Shown: positions 27,700-36,527 of the stretch, piece by piece
Position numbering within the stretch: the stretch's first letter is position 1
Layout: the number at the start of each line of letters is the position of its first letter
NCBI RefSeq assembly: GCF_900100345.1
Contig: NZ_FMTT01000004.1
Location: forward strand, 124,001 to 188,000
DNA: 64,000 nt
Direction of reading: 5' to 3'
Origin: Paenibacillus tianmuensis
GTDB lineage: Bacteria; Bacillota; Bacilli; Paenibacillales; NBRC-103111
Made by a program: the position numbers and the translations under genes
The notes under the pieces: generated by a model
What the model saw: only the letters and a program-made list of their open reading frames with translations
What the model was told of the DNA's origin: nothing
Databases searched by the model: none

Positions 27700-28947
27700 C
27701 AGGCCTGTTGATTAACCAAATTATGTATTCTAAACAACCCCCTGGGGGTTATGTGTTTGCACAATATATTGAATCTTTATAAGCCATTCAGCAGGCAGCA
27801 TATGAAGAGCGAATAAACGTGTAAATCGGACAAAGGAGAGTTCCACATGCCGAGATATGGATGAAGAAACGGAGTCAAACAGCCATTTCAGCAGAACGTA
27901 CACCATCAATGCTGCAAATAACTGACCATAAACGGCGTTCTCTGTTGTCCCAAACAACGTAGGAATGTTTAAATGCTGCTTAATCCAACGAAAGAATACC
28001 TCGATCTGCCAACGAGCTTTGTACATCTGCGCGATTTGCTCGGCAGAGACCTGCATTAGATCTGTGGCGACTCGGATTTCTCGACCTTCAAAGTCCCGAA
28101 AGATCACAACACGATGGCGATGTTTAGATCGACATTGGGCTGTTCCAAGTTGACACGTGATATCACGAATAATTGGCGAATCTTCCTCGATTTGACGATG
28201 CAAAGCACGCGGTTTTTCAAGATGAACGTTATCTCTTAACCGAACGACGAATGACTGCCCGTTTTCTTTATAGCCATCCAAACGTTCGAGTTTTCCGTAG
28301 GCTCTGTCCATGACCATAATGTAGTCCGTATGAGTCAAGCTCTCGCTCATCGGCCCGTCATGCTTCGAGCCAATGCTCTCGATGGCCTTCAGTGGCTGAA
28401 GATTTTCTGCCTGCAAGGCCACATGTAATTTTACGCCTGCTCGTTCCCCATGATAAGGTGCCCAAGGCAGACGGGTTTTGCCAACGGTCATCGTTGTGGA
28501 ATCAATAAGAAGCAATTCTTTAGGGAAAGCCAATTTTCGACGTGTCTTACGACTACATTTTTGGATAAGCAGATGAAAAAGCTCTTTGAACACAGCAAAA
28601 GGTACCTCTGCTGCTTTGCTCGAAAAGCTAGAATAGTGAACCTGAATTAAGCCGCAGGAATGAGCGCAGTCAACCCCTGCCCGGTAACCCTCCCATTGTT
28701 AATGAGCAGCCGTACACCAATATTGTAACAAGTCATATACCGTAAACTTACGGGCTTTGTCTTCATAACCTATCATTCGCACAATTGATTTGACTTCTTC
28801 AGCACTTAGAATGGATTGAAGAACGGATGGGATCGTGATACAATTTTTCATGAGGTCGCCTCTTTCTCGAATCGCTTTGGTGGTACAAACGATTCTACAG
28901 TAAAGGCGATCTTTTTTCTACCATTTAGTGGTTAATCAACAGGCCTG
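27700..28947 (-). mobile_element. IS4-family insertion sequence, 1248 bp
   Basis: The element is bounded by 19-bp perfect inverted repeats, CAGGCCTGTTGATTAACCA at 27700-27718 and its complement at 28929-28947, and by 9-bp direct repeats outside them. It carries one DDE transposase frame on the minus strand with an in-frame stop. Intact termini plus a duplicated target show that it moved here as a unit. It lies near the 3' end of a small regulator gene. Confidence 0.9.
27730..28851 (-). pseudogene. IS4-family transposase with in-frame TAA
   Basis: Read from the ATG at 28851 (MKNCITIPSVLQSILSAEEV) the frame is 374 codons, a normal IS4 length, but TAA at 28699-28701 interrupts it after YWCTAAH. 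The part after the stop contains the DDE residues: D in LLIDSTTMTV, D in MVMDRAYGK, and E in ARWQIEVFFRWIKQHLNIP. An internal start downstream could make only a truncated protein, so this copy is probably immobile unless helped in trans. Confidence 0.85.
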
Positions 28948-29360
28948 ACTTCAAGTAGTTCTTCTTCATTTTTTGGTTTGGGCAAACTTTCCCACTTCTC
29001 AAGAACTTTTACAAGTTCTGAGACTAATTTTTCTCTGTCTTCGGATGTCAATAAAAGTTGAGTTAGAATTCTTGAAGAAATATTATCTTTATTCGTTGTA
29101 AATTCCTCATTAGAGGATGTGAGGAATCTTGTAGATTTGGCTTTGTAGTATTTTTCTGTAATTCCATTAATTTCGCGAGTTTCAGTTAGTGTTAGAAGTT
29201 TTCCTTGATTTAATCGCTGTATATTTGTCAATTCAAATTCAACATTTTTATAAACCAGTCTCCGGTTTAACAAGGGGGTTTTCACAAATTGTTTCTTCGT
29301 TGAATTCGCCATTTTTAGAGTCAAAGGGTGCGGAATTTGAGTGTTATCCCTCTTCTGCAA
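28932..29360 (-). pseudogene. Winged-helix regulator remnant cut by the IS4 element
   Basis: The frame reads like the wing and dimerisation part of an ArsR-like regulator (GKLLTLTETREINGITEKYYKAK). The helix-turn-helix normally before this is missing or scrambled. The 3' end is replaced by IS sequence (ends VRPVD). Joining across the IS restores ELLEVKVEVFLGVCPTKQG and a stop at 27645, so the uninterrupted gene was about ten residues longer. It lies directly upstream of the MFS gene and probably regulated it. Confidence 0.55.
28948..28956. repeat. Target-site duplication, right copy
   Basis: ACTTCAAGT, identical to 27691-27699, adjoins the right inverted repeat of the IS4-type element. Confidence 0.85.
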
Positions 29361-29362
29361 AT

Positions 29363-29406
29363 AAAAAAAAGAGGCTCTTTGGCCTCCATTGATACATTTT
29401 TTTACG
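29363..29406 (-). repeat. Terminator-containing direct repeat, copy 1
   Basis: A stretch of about 44 bases, also found at 31483-31526, contains GAGGCCAAAGAGCCTC followed by a T-run on the minus strand, so each copy is itself a rho-independent terminator. The two share an exact run of about 21 bases and a second exact run ACATTTTTTTACGC. Confidence 0.75.
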
Positions 29407-29566
29407 CTACCGCCAGTATCATGAAGATAAATTGCTTCCTTTCTTCATGACTAAGATGATTAGCGAAGTTATATTCCCACTGATTACGTAGATATTCTCC
29501 CCATTCAGGGATTTTCCTTACTCTGACTATTTCACTTTGTTCATTGGAATATCCCTTCTCTATGTT
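29402..29566 (-). pseudogene. Short reading-frame remnant with no start codon
   Basis: An open frame of 54 codons (containing IPEWGEYLRNQWEYNFA and ending FIFMILAVA) stops just before the terminator repeat. There is no start codon in frame. An ATG after AGAAGGG lies one frame off, so it looks like a frameshifted small gene. The product is not recognised. Upstream to 29802 nothing further is seen. Confidence 0.35.
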
Positions 29567-29802
29567 TTAGGACTCCATGTTATTTTATCATAGTTGGTTA
29601 TGACTTCCAAACCAATACGCTCCTTTTCGCCATACCGTGGCGAATTTGACCTGTTGTGGTGTAAGTAGCAGCAAAACCTAATTCCAATTACACCCATTTC
29701 AGCAGAAAGCTACGGATTTGCTGTAGATTCATCTGGAAAAATGTGTATTTAATGTAACCAGGGCTTGCATAAAGATATGTTGTTTTGCTTTGGACGCAAA
29801 AG

Positions 29803-30453
29803 TTAATTATCAAACCAAAACACTATTCTTATTTCTTCATCGTTTTCGATGGCTCTTTCCTTTTTCAAAACTTCCATTCGTTCCATCAGGTAGGTTAGAT
29901 TTAAGTTGAGATAGCCTTTCCATTCCATCAAAACCATGCCTTGTTCTACACGATTTGGAGTTTTGACATCCACAAAGTGAAGCTGATACTTTTGACCATT
30001 CTCAATTGTTTCGGTTGCTTTTTTATGTTCATCTTCATAGACCCAGCCCTTTAATTCCATCAAGTTGCCATATCCGCTATCCTTGAGTTCTTTCAGCGTC
30101 AGATAGGAAGCGTGATGAAAGTCAACTTTTTCAGATTCAAAATCTATCTCACAGAAATTTTCATAGTATTTCTTGACTAAAGAATCCATATGCTCAGGTA
30201 AACCTTTTGCTTTAGATATTGGCAAATAGCTGTTTTCTTCATCGTTTCCCCGCACCCCTGCCAACAGATAAAAAAGGCCATAGTCGCGCCTGTTATCAAT
30301 TAAATCTGTATAGTGAAATCCCTCGTTTTCAGTCACCATGTATTCAGCCCAATCATCTTGCCTATACCATTGGTCAATATTTATCCATTTTTTCTCTGTA
30401 TTCTTGTGTTTTCGTAAAAACCCCTCGCAAAAAAGCTGTATGTCACACCCCAC
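29803..30453 (-). CDS. Phage-type hypothetical protein (GCDIQLF family)
   Basis: A 216-residue protein of a kind often found in phages and prophages, starting MGCDIQLF, with DNRRDYGLFYLLAGVRG, PISKAKGLPEHMD and a HHASYLTLKEL motif. The GTG at 30453 is chosen because relatives start with MGCDI; an upstream TTG is possible. No enzymatic residues are evident. It is AT-rich like the rest of the island. Confidence 0.6.
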   Translation of the reverse strand: MGCDIQLFCEGFLRKHKNTEKKWINIDQWYRQDDWAEYMVTENEGFHYTDLIDNRRDYGLFYLLAGVRGNDEENSYLPISKAKGLPEHMDSLVKKYYENFCEIDFESEKVDFHHASYLTLKELKDSGYGNLMELKGWVYEDEHKKATETIENGQKYQLHFVDVKTPNRVEQGMVLMEWKGYLNLNLTYLMERMEVLKKERAIENDEEIRIVFWFDN

Positions 30454-30571
30454 CGTAGTCACCACCGCCAATAAAATAAAAATCCTGCTTATTCATCTTA
30501 TTTATTATAACTTAAATTGGTTATACCAGAAGCAAAATGTTTCTTCAATCAAGAATAAGAGGAGGTCAACT

Positions 30572-31009
30572 ATCGCAATCTTTCATTTGAGCATAAAAAT
30601 CATTAACCGTGGCAAAGGCAAGTCGTCGGTTGCAGCGGCGGGTTACCGCAGCGGTGAAAAAATCACAAATGAGTATGATAGAGTGACCCATGACTACACA
30701 CGAAAAGGTGGCGTTGTGCATAGATCAATTTTATTGCCCGACCATGCGCCGAGAGAGTACACAGACCGCGGTACCCTATGGAACGCTGTGGAGAAAATCG
30801 AGAGAAATTGCAACTCACAGCTTTATACATTCGTTTTTCTCATGGATGAAAATGACTCCATGAGTTTTTTTATTTTGTTGACCCAAGATGTGGAGCTACT
30901 TAAGCACGGCACCATTTGCAGAATTGTAACTGACAAAATATTGGGAATGGATAAATATTCTCCGGAAAGGGAAATATACAGAAAATTTAAAAGGGGCGCG
31001 TCCTTTTGA
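30572..31009 (+). pseudogene. MobA/MobL (MobQ-type) relaxase remnant
   Basis: From 30575 the frame reads AIFHLSIKIINRGKGKSSV followed by AAAGYRSGEKITNEYD and DYTRKGGVVHRSILLPDHAP, the N-terminus of MobQ relaxases that nick plasmid or element origins for transfer. A good AGGAGG site precedes the expected start by six bases, but the start codon is ATC where relatives have ATG. Similarity ends after KIERNCNSQL at about 30825; the rest of the frame is unrelated and the C-terminal part is lost. It is a broken mobilisation gene. Confidence 0.75.
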
Positions 31010-31419
31010 CCTTTAAAACTCGCTATTGCTATCTTAGTCTTATATGTATGCTTTTAATTAATATAACAACACCAACATTAGCTGCTCATTCAAAAACTAG
31101 GGAAAAACAACTTGAGGAAGCTTTGTTACAACAATTGCATTCAGTTATAGTTGCTTCACTCAAAGACATTTATAAGACAGAATATGCTACCTTTAATTGT
31201 GAACGAATAACTAATATTAACGAGAAGGTAACAGTAAAAAGAAAAGATAAGGGGAGCATTCGTGCAGATGCTTTACATGGGGCAAAGTATTTTGAAATAA
31301 CCGTTAGTTTATGTAATGTTGGGGTTAAAAAAGATAATGTGGAACTGTATCTGAAGAATGATACTCCAACAGCTAAATTTTATTTGGTTAGTTATAACAT
31401 AACACCTAAAGATGACTAA
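31006..31419 (+). CDS. Small secreted protein, DUF3888-like
   Basis: A 137-residue protein with a signal peptide (LSLICMLLINITTPTLAA) and a mature domain with SKTREKQLEEALLQQLHSVI, which resembles secreted DUF3888 proteins of Bacilli. It starts at a TTG with AAGGGG upstream, overlapping the relaxase remnant frame by four bases. Its function is unknown. It is AT-rich. Confidence 0.5.
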   Translation: MTFKTRYCYLSLICMLLINITTPTLAAHSKTREKQLEEALLQQLHSVIVASLKDIYKTEYATFNCERITNINEKVTVKRKDKGSIRADALHGAKYFEITVSLCNVGVKKDNVELYLKNDTPTAKFYLVSYNITPKDD

Positions 31420-31482
31420 TGAGAGACGATAGCTCGATGAATTCGTTTTTATAACTTCTAATAATTTCCAATTTTAGCGAAT

Positions 31483-31526
31483 AGAAAAAGAGGCTCTTTG
31501 GCCTCTAAATTGTACATTTTTTTACG
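31483..31526 (-). repeat. Terminator-containing direct repeat, copy 2
   Basis: Second copy of the 29363-29406 repeat, again with GAGGCCAAAGAGCCTC and a T-run on the minus strand. It directly adjoins sigK-like fragment B. Confidence 0.75.
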
Positions 31527-31540
31527 CATATAAAATGAAA

Positions 31541-31674
31541 TTAAGATTTCATTCTCAATGCACCGCGCCGCGAAGGATGTGGGCTACCAGCCGCAAGTTA
31601 TGTTCAATCACGATGTTGTGCGAGTGCGCATTCCACAAGGTTAACTGTTTAATGAACAAAGCCCCAGCACGCAT
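31541..31674 (-). pseudogene. Degenerate sigK-like fragment B
   Basis: The minus strand reads from an ATG at 31674 as [13 protein letters not shown], then [15 protein letters not shown], then in another frame [11 protein letters not shown]. These match three separated parts of SigK ([24 protein letters not shown] and [11 protein letters not shown]) with the text between them deleted. Identity is high, so the copy is a decayed sigK paralogue. It overlaps fragment A in the NLRLVAHI region, so the two are separate copies and not halves of one gene. Confidence 0.85.
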
Positions 31675-31707
31675 AACATCAATTGTACATTGTATGTGAG
31701 CTGGGGC
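31661..31707 (-). terminator. Possible terminator after the DUF1801 gene
   Basis: GCCCCAGC (31661-31668) pairs with GCTGGGGC (31700-31707), and TTTGTT follows on the minus strand. One arm lies within sigK-like fragment B. Confidence 0.45.
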
Positions 31708-31744
31708 CTACTTGTGCATGTAAGGTAAAAAGGAATGCCTTAAA

Positions 31745-32164
31745 TCATATGCCCAGCATGGGAAGATGCTTTCGGGTATGGTAAGTGAGAGCCAATGAAA
31801 TGCATTGTTTCAATTCATCCACGGGTATTTCATCATTTTCATCGAACATGATCGCCCGGTTACCCTCAAAGTTGAATTTATCCCGATAAAGTTCTCTAAA
31901 TGTGTCCACCAGTTTTGAGTTGCAATTGAAATACATGGCATACTGATTTAAGTTTGATTCTTTCCAATTGATTCTGATGGTACTTCCGCTTTTTGCGATG
32001 TAACTAGGTTCGCCCCATTTTAGTGTCTCTTCCACCGTGTCAACGCCATCTATCTCTGATGCAGTATCCAGTATTAATTGGCGGAGAAACAACAATTTTT
32101 CTTGCATGTGTTTGGGATAACGGTCGAATACATCGGCTACCTTTGTGTTTTCAATCGCATCCAT
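31745..32164 (-). CDS. DUF1801 (YdhG/YobT-like) protein
   Basis: A 139-residue protein with DUF1801 features: YPKHMQEKLLFLRQLILDTA near the start, EETLKWGEPSYIAKSGSTIRI and a final TYHTRKHLPMLG. The family adopts a small SHS2-like fold; some members have been suggested to handle iron, but no activity is assured. The ATG at 32164 is chosen because GGGGAAAGGA lies about nine bases upstream. It marks the right edge of the AT-rich island. Confidence 0.75.
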   Translation of the reverse strand: MDAIENTKVADVFDRYPKHMQEKLLFLRQLILDTASEIDGVDTVEETLKWGEPSYIAKSGSTIRINWKESNLNQYAMYFNCNSKLVDTFRELYRDKFNFEGNRAIMFDENDEIPVDELKQCISLALTYHTRKHLPMLGI

Positions 32165-32227
32165 GCTGATCATTCCTTTCCCCATTGCATCAAGGATGTT
32201 CATTTACAGGGACGGTGTTGTACTGTA

Positions 32228-32776
32228 TTAGCGCAATGCGATATAAATTTCCGCTTGTCCGTTGTTCGGATCGATATTCGGCCCATAATACTCAAAATCG
32301 CCCGTGAACGCCCGATCATTACCGGGTTGTTGCGACCATTGCCAAATATCGGCCCAAGCCCGCTGCACCATCTCTATAATCGGCCCCCGCTCCGTCACGA
32401 ATACGGCATATTTAGCAGCGGGAACAGTAAACGTCTTTACGAAATCGGGATATTGGTCCTGCAATGGTTCTCGAACGTGTACGCCGACCATTACTTCATA
32501 TTGTCCGGCAACTCCCTGTTCATAGTTGAAGTAGCAGCTGTAATGGCCGTTCTGCTGTATTTGGATACCCAGTTGTCCGGCAATATCTGTTGAGTGAAAT
32601 TGCTCAAACAGCTTGCCAATTTTCCCTTGCCCGCTTAATTCGGCCTCATTTGTCGTGACAACGCTAATTCCGGCCAGCGTGAAGGACGGACGCTCCTCGA
32701 CACGGGTAGGTTTCGGGACAGCCGCATCTCCGGTTTGACCAGTTTGTGCTTTTGATTGAAATTCGTCTTGTTTCAT
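32228..32776 (-). CDS. GyrI-like / effector-binding domain protein
   Basis: A 182-residue protein with a GyrI-like (AraC effector-binding, Cass2-like) domain: FTLAGISVVTTNEAELSGQ, the GQYEVMVGVHV segment and FVTERGPIIEMVQRAW, ending in DPNNGQAEIYIALR. Such domains bind small ligands in a cleft between two repeats. It follows a WYL regulator gene by 64 bases on the same strand, so the pair probably responds to one signal. Confidence 0.82.
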   Translation of the reverse strand: MKQDEFQSKAQTGQTGDAAVPKPTRVEERPSFTLAGISVVTTNEAELSGQGKIGKLFEQFHSTDIAGQLGIQIQQNGHYSCYFNYEQGVAGQYEVMVGVHVREPLQDQYPDFVKTFTVPAAKYAVFVTERGPIIEMVQRAWADIWQWSQQPGNDRAFTGDFEYYGPNIDPNNGQAEIYIALR

Positions 32777-32840
32777 CGCTAATCCTTCTCCTTTAATTGG
32801 AATAAGACTAGTTTAACACAACTAACCTGACAGCTATCTG

Positions 32841-33794
32841 TCAAGTTAAATGACCACTTCTATACATTTTCGCAACTTGCTCCGCACGGCTGGCGATGAT
32901 CTCTCTCAGATGTGGGGGTTCAAGAACCTCTGCATGATGTCCCAGGCTAAGTATAAAACTGTACAACCATTCATCTTCCGGATATGCTTTCTTTACTTGC
33001 CAACTGCCGTCATCAACTGGCGATAACTCCTCAATCCCAAACCATTCCTCCGCCAAATAACGAGATTCAGCACGGAATCGCAAGACGAACTCTGTCGCCT
33101 GAGACGACTCGGTCGGGCTCTGGTCTGCAGAGCGATCTTGCTTCGGTAGCTCTCGGCGAATGAATATCCTCCCATCGGCTATCTCCAACTCCTTCATCCT
33201 CTTTAATTTGAATAATCTGAACTGCTCTTTCTCCTGGCAGTAGGCTTTCAAGTACCATTGTTTTCCTTTCATAATGAGCATATGAGGCTCAACGATTCGA
33301 TGAGATACTTCGCCTTTCGCATTGGAGTAGGTGAATTCTGCTATATGGCAGCTATCTACCGCTTCCTTTAACTGCTGCAGTTTAGGCTGCAGCCTTTCGT
33401 TGCCGTCCCATGGCGAATAGTCGATCAGGACACGGCTCGTCATATGCCGGAATTCTTCGGAGTATGCGGGCGGGATAACGCTATTGATTTTCTCCATTAA
33501 CCGCAGATGCTGCTCGTTGCCGTATGAGGTGGAGATGCTGCGAAGGGCGGTGACGATGGCAGCAAGCTCGTCGTTGGTCAGCACATTGCGATCCAAGCGG
33601 TAACCTTCCGCCAAACCGATGCCGCCGTTGTTTCCCTGGTAGGTGACAACGGGGATGCCGGCCACATTTATCGCTTCGATATCCCGGTATATCGTCCGTA
33701 CGGACACCTCGAACCGCTCAGCGAGTTCCTTGGCTTGCACCATGCGGCGGTTCAGCAGCAAGATGATGATAGATAAGAGCCTTTCCAATTTCAC
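32841..33794 (-). CDS. YafY-type transcriptional regulator (HTH_11 + WYL)
   Basis: A 317-residue regulator with an N-terminal helix-turn-helix (MVQAKELAERFEVSVRTIYRDIEAI, about residues 18-42) and a WYL domain from about residue 140 containing KGKQWYLKAYCQEKEQFRLFKLKRM. WYL domains sense ligands, often nucleotides. It is the first gene of a two-gene unit with the GyrI-like protein. Confidence 0.88.
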   Translation of the reverse strand: MKLERLLSIIILLLNRRMVQAKELAERFEVSVRTIYRDIEAINVAGIPVVTYQGNNGGIGLAEGYRLDRNVLTNDELAAIVTALRSISTSYGNEQHLRLMEKINSVIPPAYSEEFRHMTSRVLIDYSPWDGNERLQPKLQQLKEAVDSCHIAEFTYSNAKGEVSHRIVEPHMLIMKGKQWYLKAYCQEKEQFRLFKLKRMKELEIADGRIFIRRELPKQDRSADQSPTESSQATEFVLRFRAESRYLAEEWFGIEELSPVDDGSWQVKKAYPEDEWLYSFILSLGHHAEVLEPPHLREIIASRAEQVAKMYRSGHLT

Positions 33795-34216
33795 AGTAGT
33801 TGACCTCCATTATGTCGGACAAACAAGCTTGTTTGCGATTGCTATTGCTTATTCATGAGAATTCTCCGAAATTAATTCATGCTCGCTATCATTATATATT
33901 ACCTCATATGCATCAAGAAAGGCAGCCCGGAGGTAGCCCTGTAAGTATTCATTCACCATAATACTCATACATGCCGATTATGTCGTTGATTCAAATTCAT
34001 TGCTATCCGGCATTCCCGGCCCCTTGCCGCATCCGCCGCCGAAGCCTTTATCTCCCGCAGGCTGTTCACCATTCACTTGCGCCGTTGCACGCTCCGTCAG
34101 ATTAAATAAAAGAAATTTTTCCTTTTGAAAGAAGGACAGTCGAAGTCCGTATGGAATATATGTATAGTAATATATTTTCTTCCAGTTCCAATCAAACGAA
34201 ACCGAGGTGAATTCAC
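33795..34216. other. Gap upstream of rocD, with an unexplained open frame
   Basis: On the minus strand a frame ending at a TAA near 33978 is open for about 75 codons. It contains KKIYYYTYIPYGLRLSFFQ and a tail FGGGCGKGPGMPDSNEFESTT (split: FGGGCGKGPG, MPDSNEFESTT). No start codon or ribosome site is seen. It could be a gene remnant. GAGGTGA before 34217 is the rocD ribosome site. Confidence 0.3.
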
Positions 34217-35425
34217 GTGAGCCGAACGACGGATTTCATTCGTTTGGCGGAGCATTATGGCGCTCCCAATTATAACCCGCTCCCGATCGTCATCTCCAAA
34301 GCCGAGGGCGTATGGGTCGAGGATGCGGAAGGCAGGCGTTATCTTGATCTGCTGAGCAGCTACTCCGCGCTAAACCAAGGGCACCGGCATCCGAAAATCA
34401 TCCAGGCCTTGAAGGACCAAGCCGAGCGGGTCACTTTAACGTCCCGGGCGTTCCATAACGACCGGATTGGACCGTTCTTCGAACTGCTGTCCCGGCTGAC
34501 GGGCAAGCCGATGATCCTGCCGATGAACACAGGGGCGGAAGCGGTGGAAACGGCGGTGAAGGCGGCCAGACGCTGGGCCTATGAGCGAAAGCAAGTGACG
34601 GAGCCGCTTGCGGAAGTGATTGTCTGCGAAGGCAATTTTCACGGCCGGACCCTTGCGGTCACTTCCTTCTCCACAACGCCGGAATACAAGAAGGGCTTCG
34701 GTCCGTTTACCCCGGGCTTTACGGTTGTCCCTTACGGCGATTTGCAGGCGCTCGAAAACGCTATCACGCCGAATACGGCCGCTTTTCTCTTCGAGCCGAT
34801 CCAGGGCGAAGCAGGCATTATCCTGCCGCCGGAAGGCTATTTGCGCCAAGCTTGGCAGCTGTGCAAGGAGCGAAACGTGCTATTTATCGCCGACGAGATT
34901 CAGACCGGCTTCGGGCGAACCGGTCAACGGTTCGCATGCGACTGGGAACAGGTCGTGCCCGATATGTATATCCTGGGCAAAGCGCTCGGGGGCGGCGTGC
35001 TGCCCGTCTCTGCCGTAGCGGCCGACCGGGAGGTGCTGGAGCTATTTTCCCCTGGCTCGCATGGCTCGACCTTCGGCGGCAATCCGCTCGCCTGTGCCGT
35101 CGCGATTGCTGCGATGGAGGTCATCGAGTCCGAAGGACTGGCCGAGCGCTCCCGGGAACTGGGCGAGTATGCGATCGAGCGACTCCGCCGGCTCCGCAGC
35201 CCGCTTGTTCGTGAGGTTCGCGGGCGCGGGCTGTTTATCGGGATCGAGCTGGAGACGGCGGCAAGGCCTTACTGCGAAAAGCTCAAAGAGCGCGGAATTC
35301 TGTGCAAGGAAACACATGAGCATACGATTCGTCTGGCTCCCCCGCTAATCATTGCCAAGGAAGAGCTCGATATGGCGCTGGAGCGGCTCGAAGAAGTATT
35401 GCTGCCGCAGCATGAGAGCGTATAG
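34217..35425 (+). CDS. rocD: Ornithine aminotransferase
   Basis: A 402-residue class III aminotransferase. It has [49 protein letters not shown] and the PLP lysine in [13 protein letters not shown]. It converts ornithine and 2-oxoglutarate to glutamate semialdehyde and glutamate. The start is a GTG at 34217 with GAGGTGA upstream. Arginase follows 36 bases downstream, giving an arginine-to-glutamate degradation unit. No RocR/sigma-54 promoter was recognised. Confidence 0.96.
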   Translation: MSRTTDFIRLAEHYGAPNYNPLPIVISKAEGVWVEDAEGRRYLDLLSSYSALNQGHRHPKIIQALKDQAERVTLTSRAFHNDRIGPFFELLSRLTGKPMILPMNTGAEAVETAVKAARRWAYERKQVTEPLAEVIVCEGNFHGRTLAVTSFSTTPEYKKGFGPFTPGFTVVPYGDLQALENAITPNTAAFLFEPIQGEAGIILPPEGYLRQAWQLCKERNVLFIADEIQTGFGRTGQRFACDWEQVVPDMYILGKALGGGVLPVSAVAADREVLELFSPGSHGSTFGGNPLACAVAIAAMEVIESEGLAERSRELGEYAIERLRRLRSPLVREVRGRGLFIGIELETAARPYCEKLKERGILCKETHEHTIRLAPPLIIAKEELDMALERLEEVLLPQHESV

Positions 35426-35461
35426 AGCTTTAACTAAGCACAGAAGAAGGAGCTGGACTGC

Positions 35462-36373
35462 ATGACCCGCGCAAACTCAATCACCCTTCTCGGCGTTCCT
35501 TTCGACTTGGGGGCCGGACGCCGGGGGGCCCGCGGCGGCCCGGAAGCTATTATGCAAGCCGGTCTGCCTGAAAAATTACGCCGGCTCGGCATTCAATGGA
35601 GCGATGCCGGACTGTTGACTTGGCCGGAGCCGCAGCTCAATCAGGATGCGCTTCCGCTTACCGCACTAAAGTATTTTCACGACGTGCTGGCCGTGAACGA
35701 AGCGCTGGCCGCCGGCGTCTCCCGTATCGTGCAGCAGGGGAGCTTCCCGCTCGTTCTCGGTGGCGATCACAGCATCGCGATCGGTACGCTGGCAGGGCTG
35801 GCCTCGCACTATAGCCGGCTCGGCGTGATCTGGATTGATGCCCATTCCGATCTGAACACGCCCGATACGACGCCTTCGGGCAACATCCATGGCATGTCGC
35901 TCGCCGCAAGTCTCGGGCAAGGCGACGAACGGTTAACCCGAATCGGGGGCATTAGCCCGAAGATCAGGCCGGAGCATACGGTCCTTCTCGGGGTAAGAGA
36001 CCTCGATCCGGGCGAGAAAGCCAGCATCAAGGCGCAGGGTATCACCTGCTTCACGATGCACGACATCGACCGGCGCGGAATGAGCAGCGTGATGGAAGAA
36101 GCCCTTCAGGTGGCGGGCAAAGGCACGGACGGCGTACATTTGAGCTTTGATATCGACAGCCTTGATCCGGTCGAAGCGCCCGGCACGGGAACGCCGGTGA
36201 AAGGCGGACTCAGCTACCGGGAAGCGCACCTGGCCCTTGAGCTGCTGCACGAATCGGGAATCGTGACGTCCGCCGAGCTGGTCGAGGTGAATCCGTCGCT
36301 CGATACGGGACAGAAGACGGCACAGCTCGCCGTCGAATTGATCGGCTCCCTGCTTGGGGAGCAAATTTTGTGA
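35462..36373 (+). CDS. rocF: Arginase
   Basis: A 303-residue arginase with the manganese-binding motifs GGDHSIAIGT, WIDAHSDLNTP and SFDIDSLDPVEAPGTGTP. It hydrolyses arginine to ornithine and urea, supplying RocD encoded just upstream. AGAAGGAG precedes the ATG. Confidence 0.96.
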   Translation: MTRANSITLLGVPFDLGAGRRGARGGPEAIMQAGLPEKLRRLGIQWSDAGLLTWPEPQLNQDALPLTALKYFHDVLAVNEALAAGVSRIVQQGSFPLVLGGDHSIAIGTLAGLASHYSRLGVIWIDAHSDLNTPDTTPSGNIHGMSLAASLGQGDERLTRIGGISPKIRPEHTVLLGVRDLDPGEKASIKAQGITCFTMHDIDRRGMSSVMEEALQVAGKGTDGVHLSFDIDSLDPVEAPGTGTPVKGGLSYREAHLALELLHESGIVTSAELVEVNPSLDTGQKTAQLAVELIGSLLGEQIL

Positions 36374-36420
36374 TCGGCTGCCCGATTTGCCGGATGCGTT
36401 CGGACGGCATCCCTGCAATA

Positions 36421-36479
36421 GCAAAGTGCTTCTGCCGCAGCGTGTACTGCTGCCTGCAGAAGCACTTTGCTTCGTTTTA
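36421..36479 (+). terminator. Terminator of the rocDF operon
   Basis: A perfect 14-bp stem GCAAAGTGCTTCTG / CAGAAGCACTTTGC encloses a 22-base loop and is followed by TTCGTTTTA. Confidence 0.85.
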
Positions 36480-36527
36480 TATGAGCTTACGCAGTATGGC
36501 GCGGATCAGGCAGCCCAGCATCTGCCG

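Noticed and set aside
26155-31674. Skin-like split of a single sigK gene across the island
   Set aside because: Fragments A and B both cover the same SigK region, and an intact sigK lies at 23960, so they are not complementary halves.
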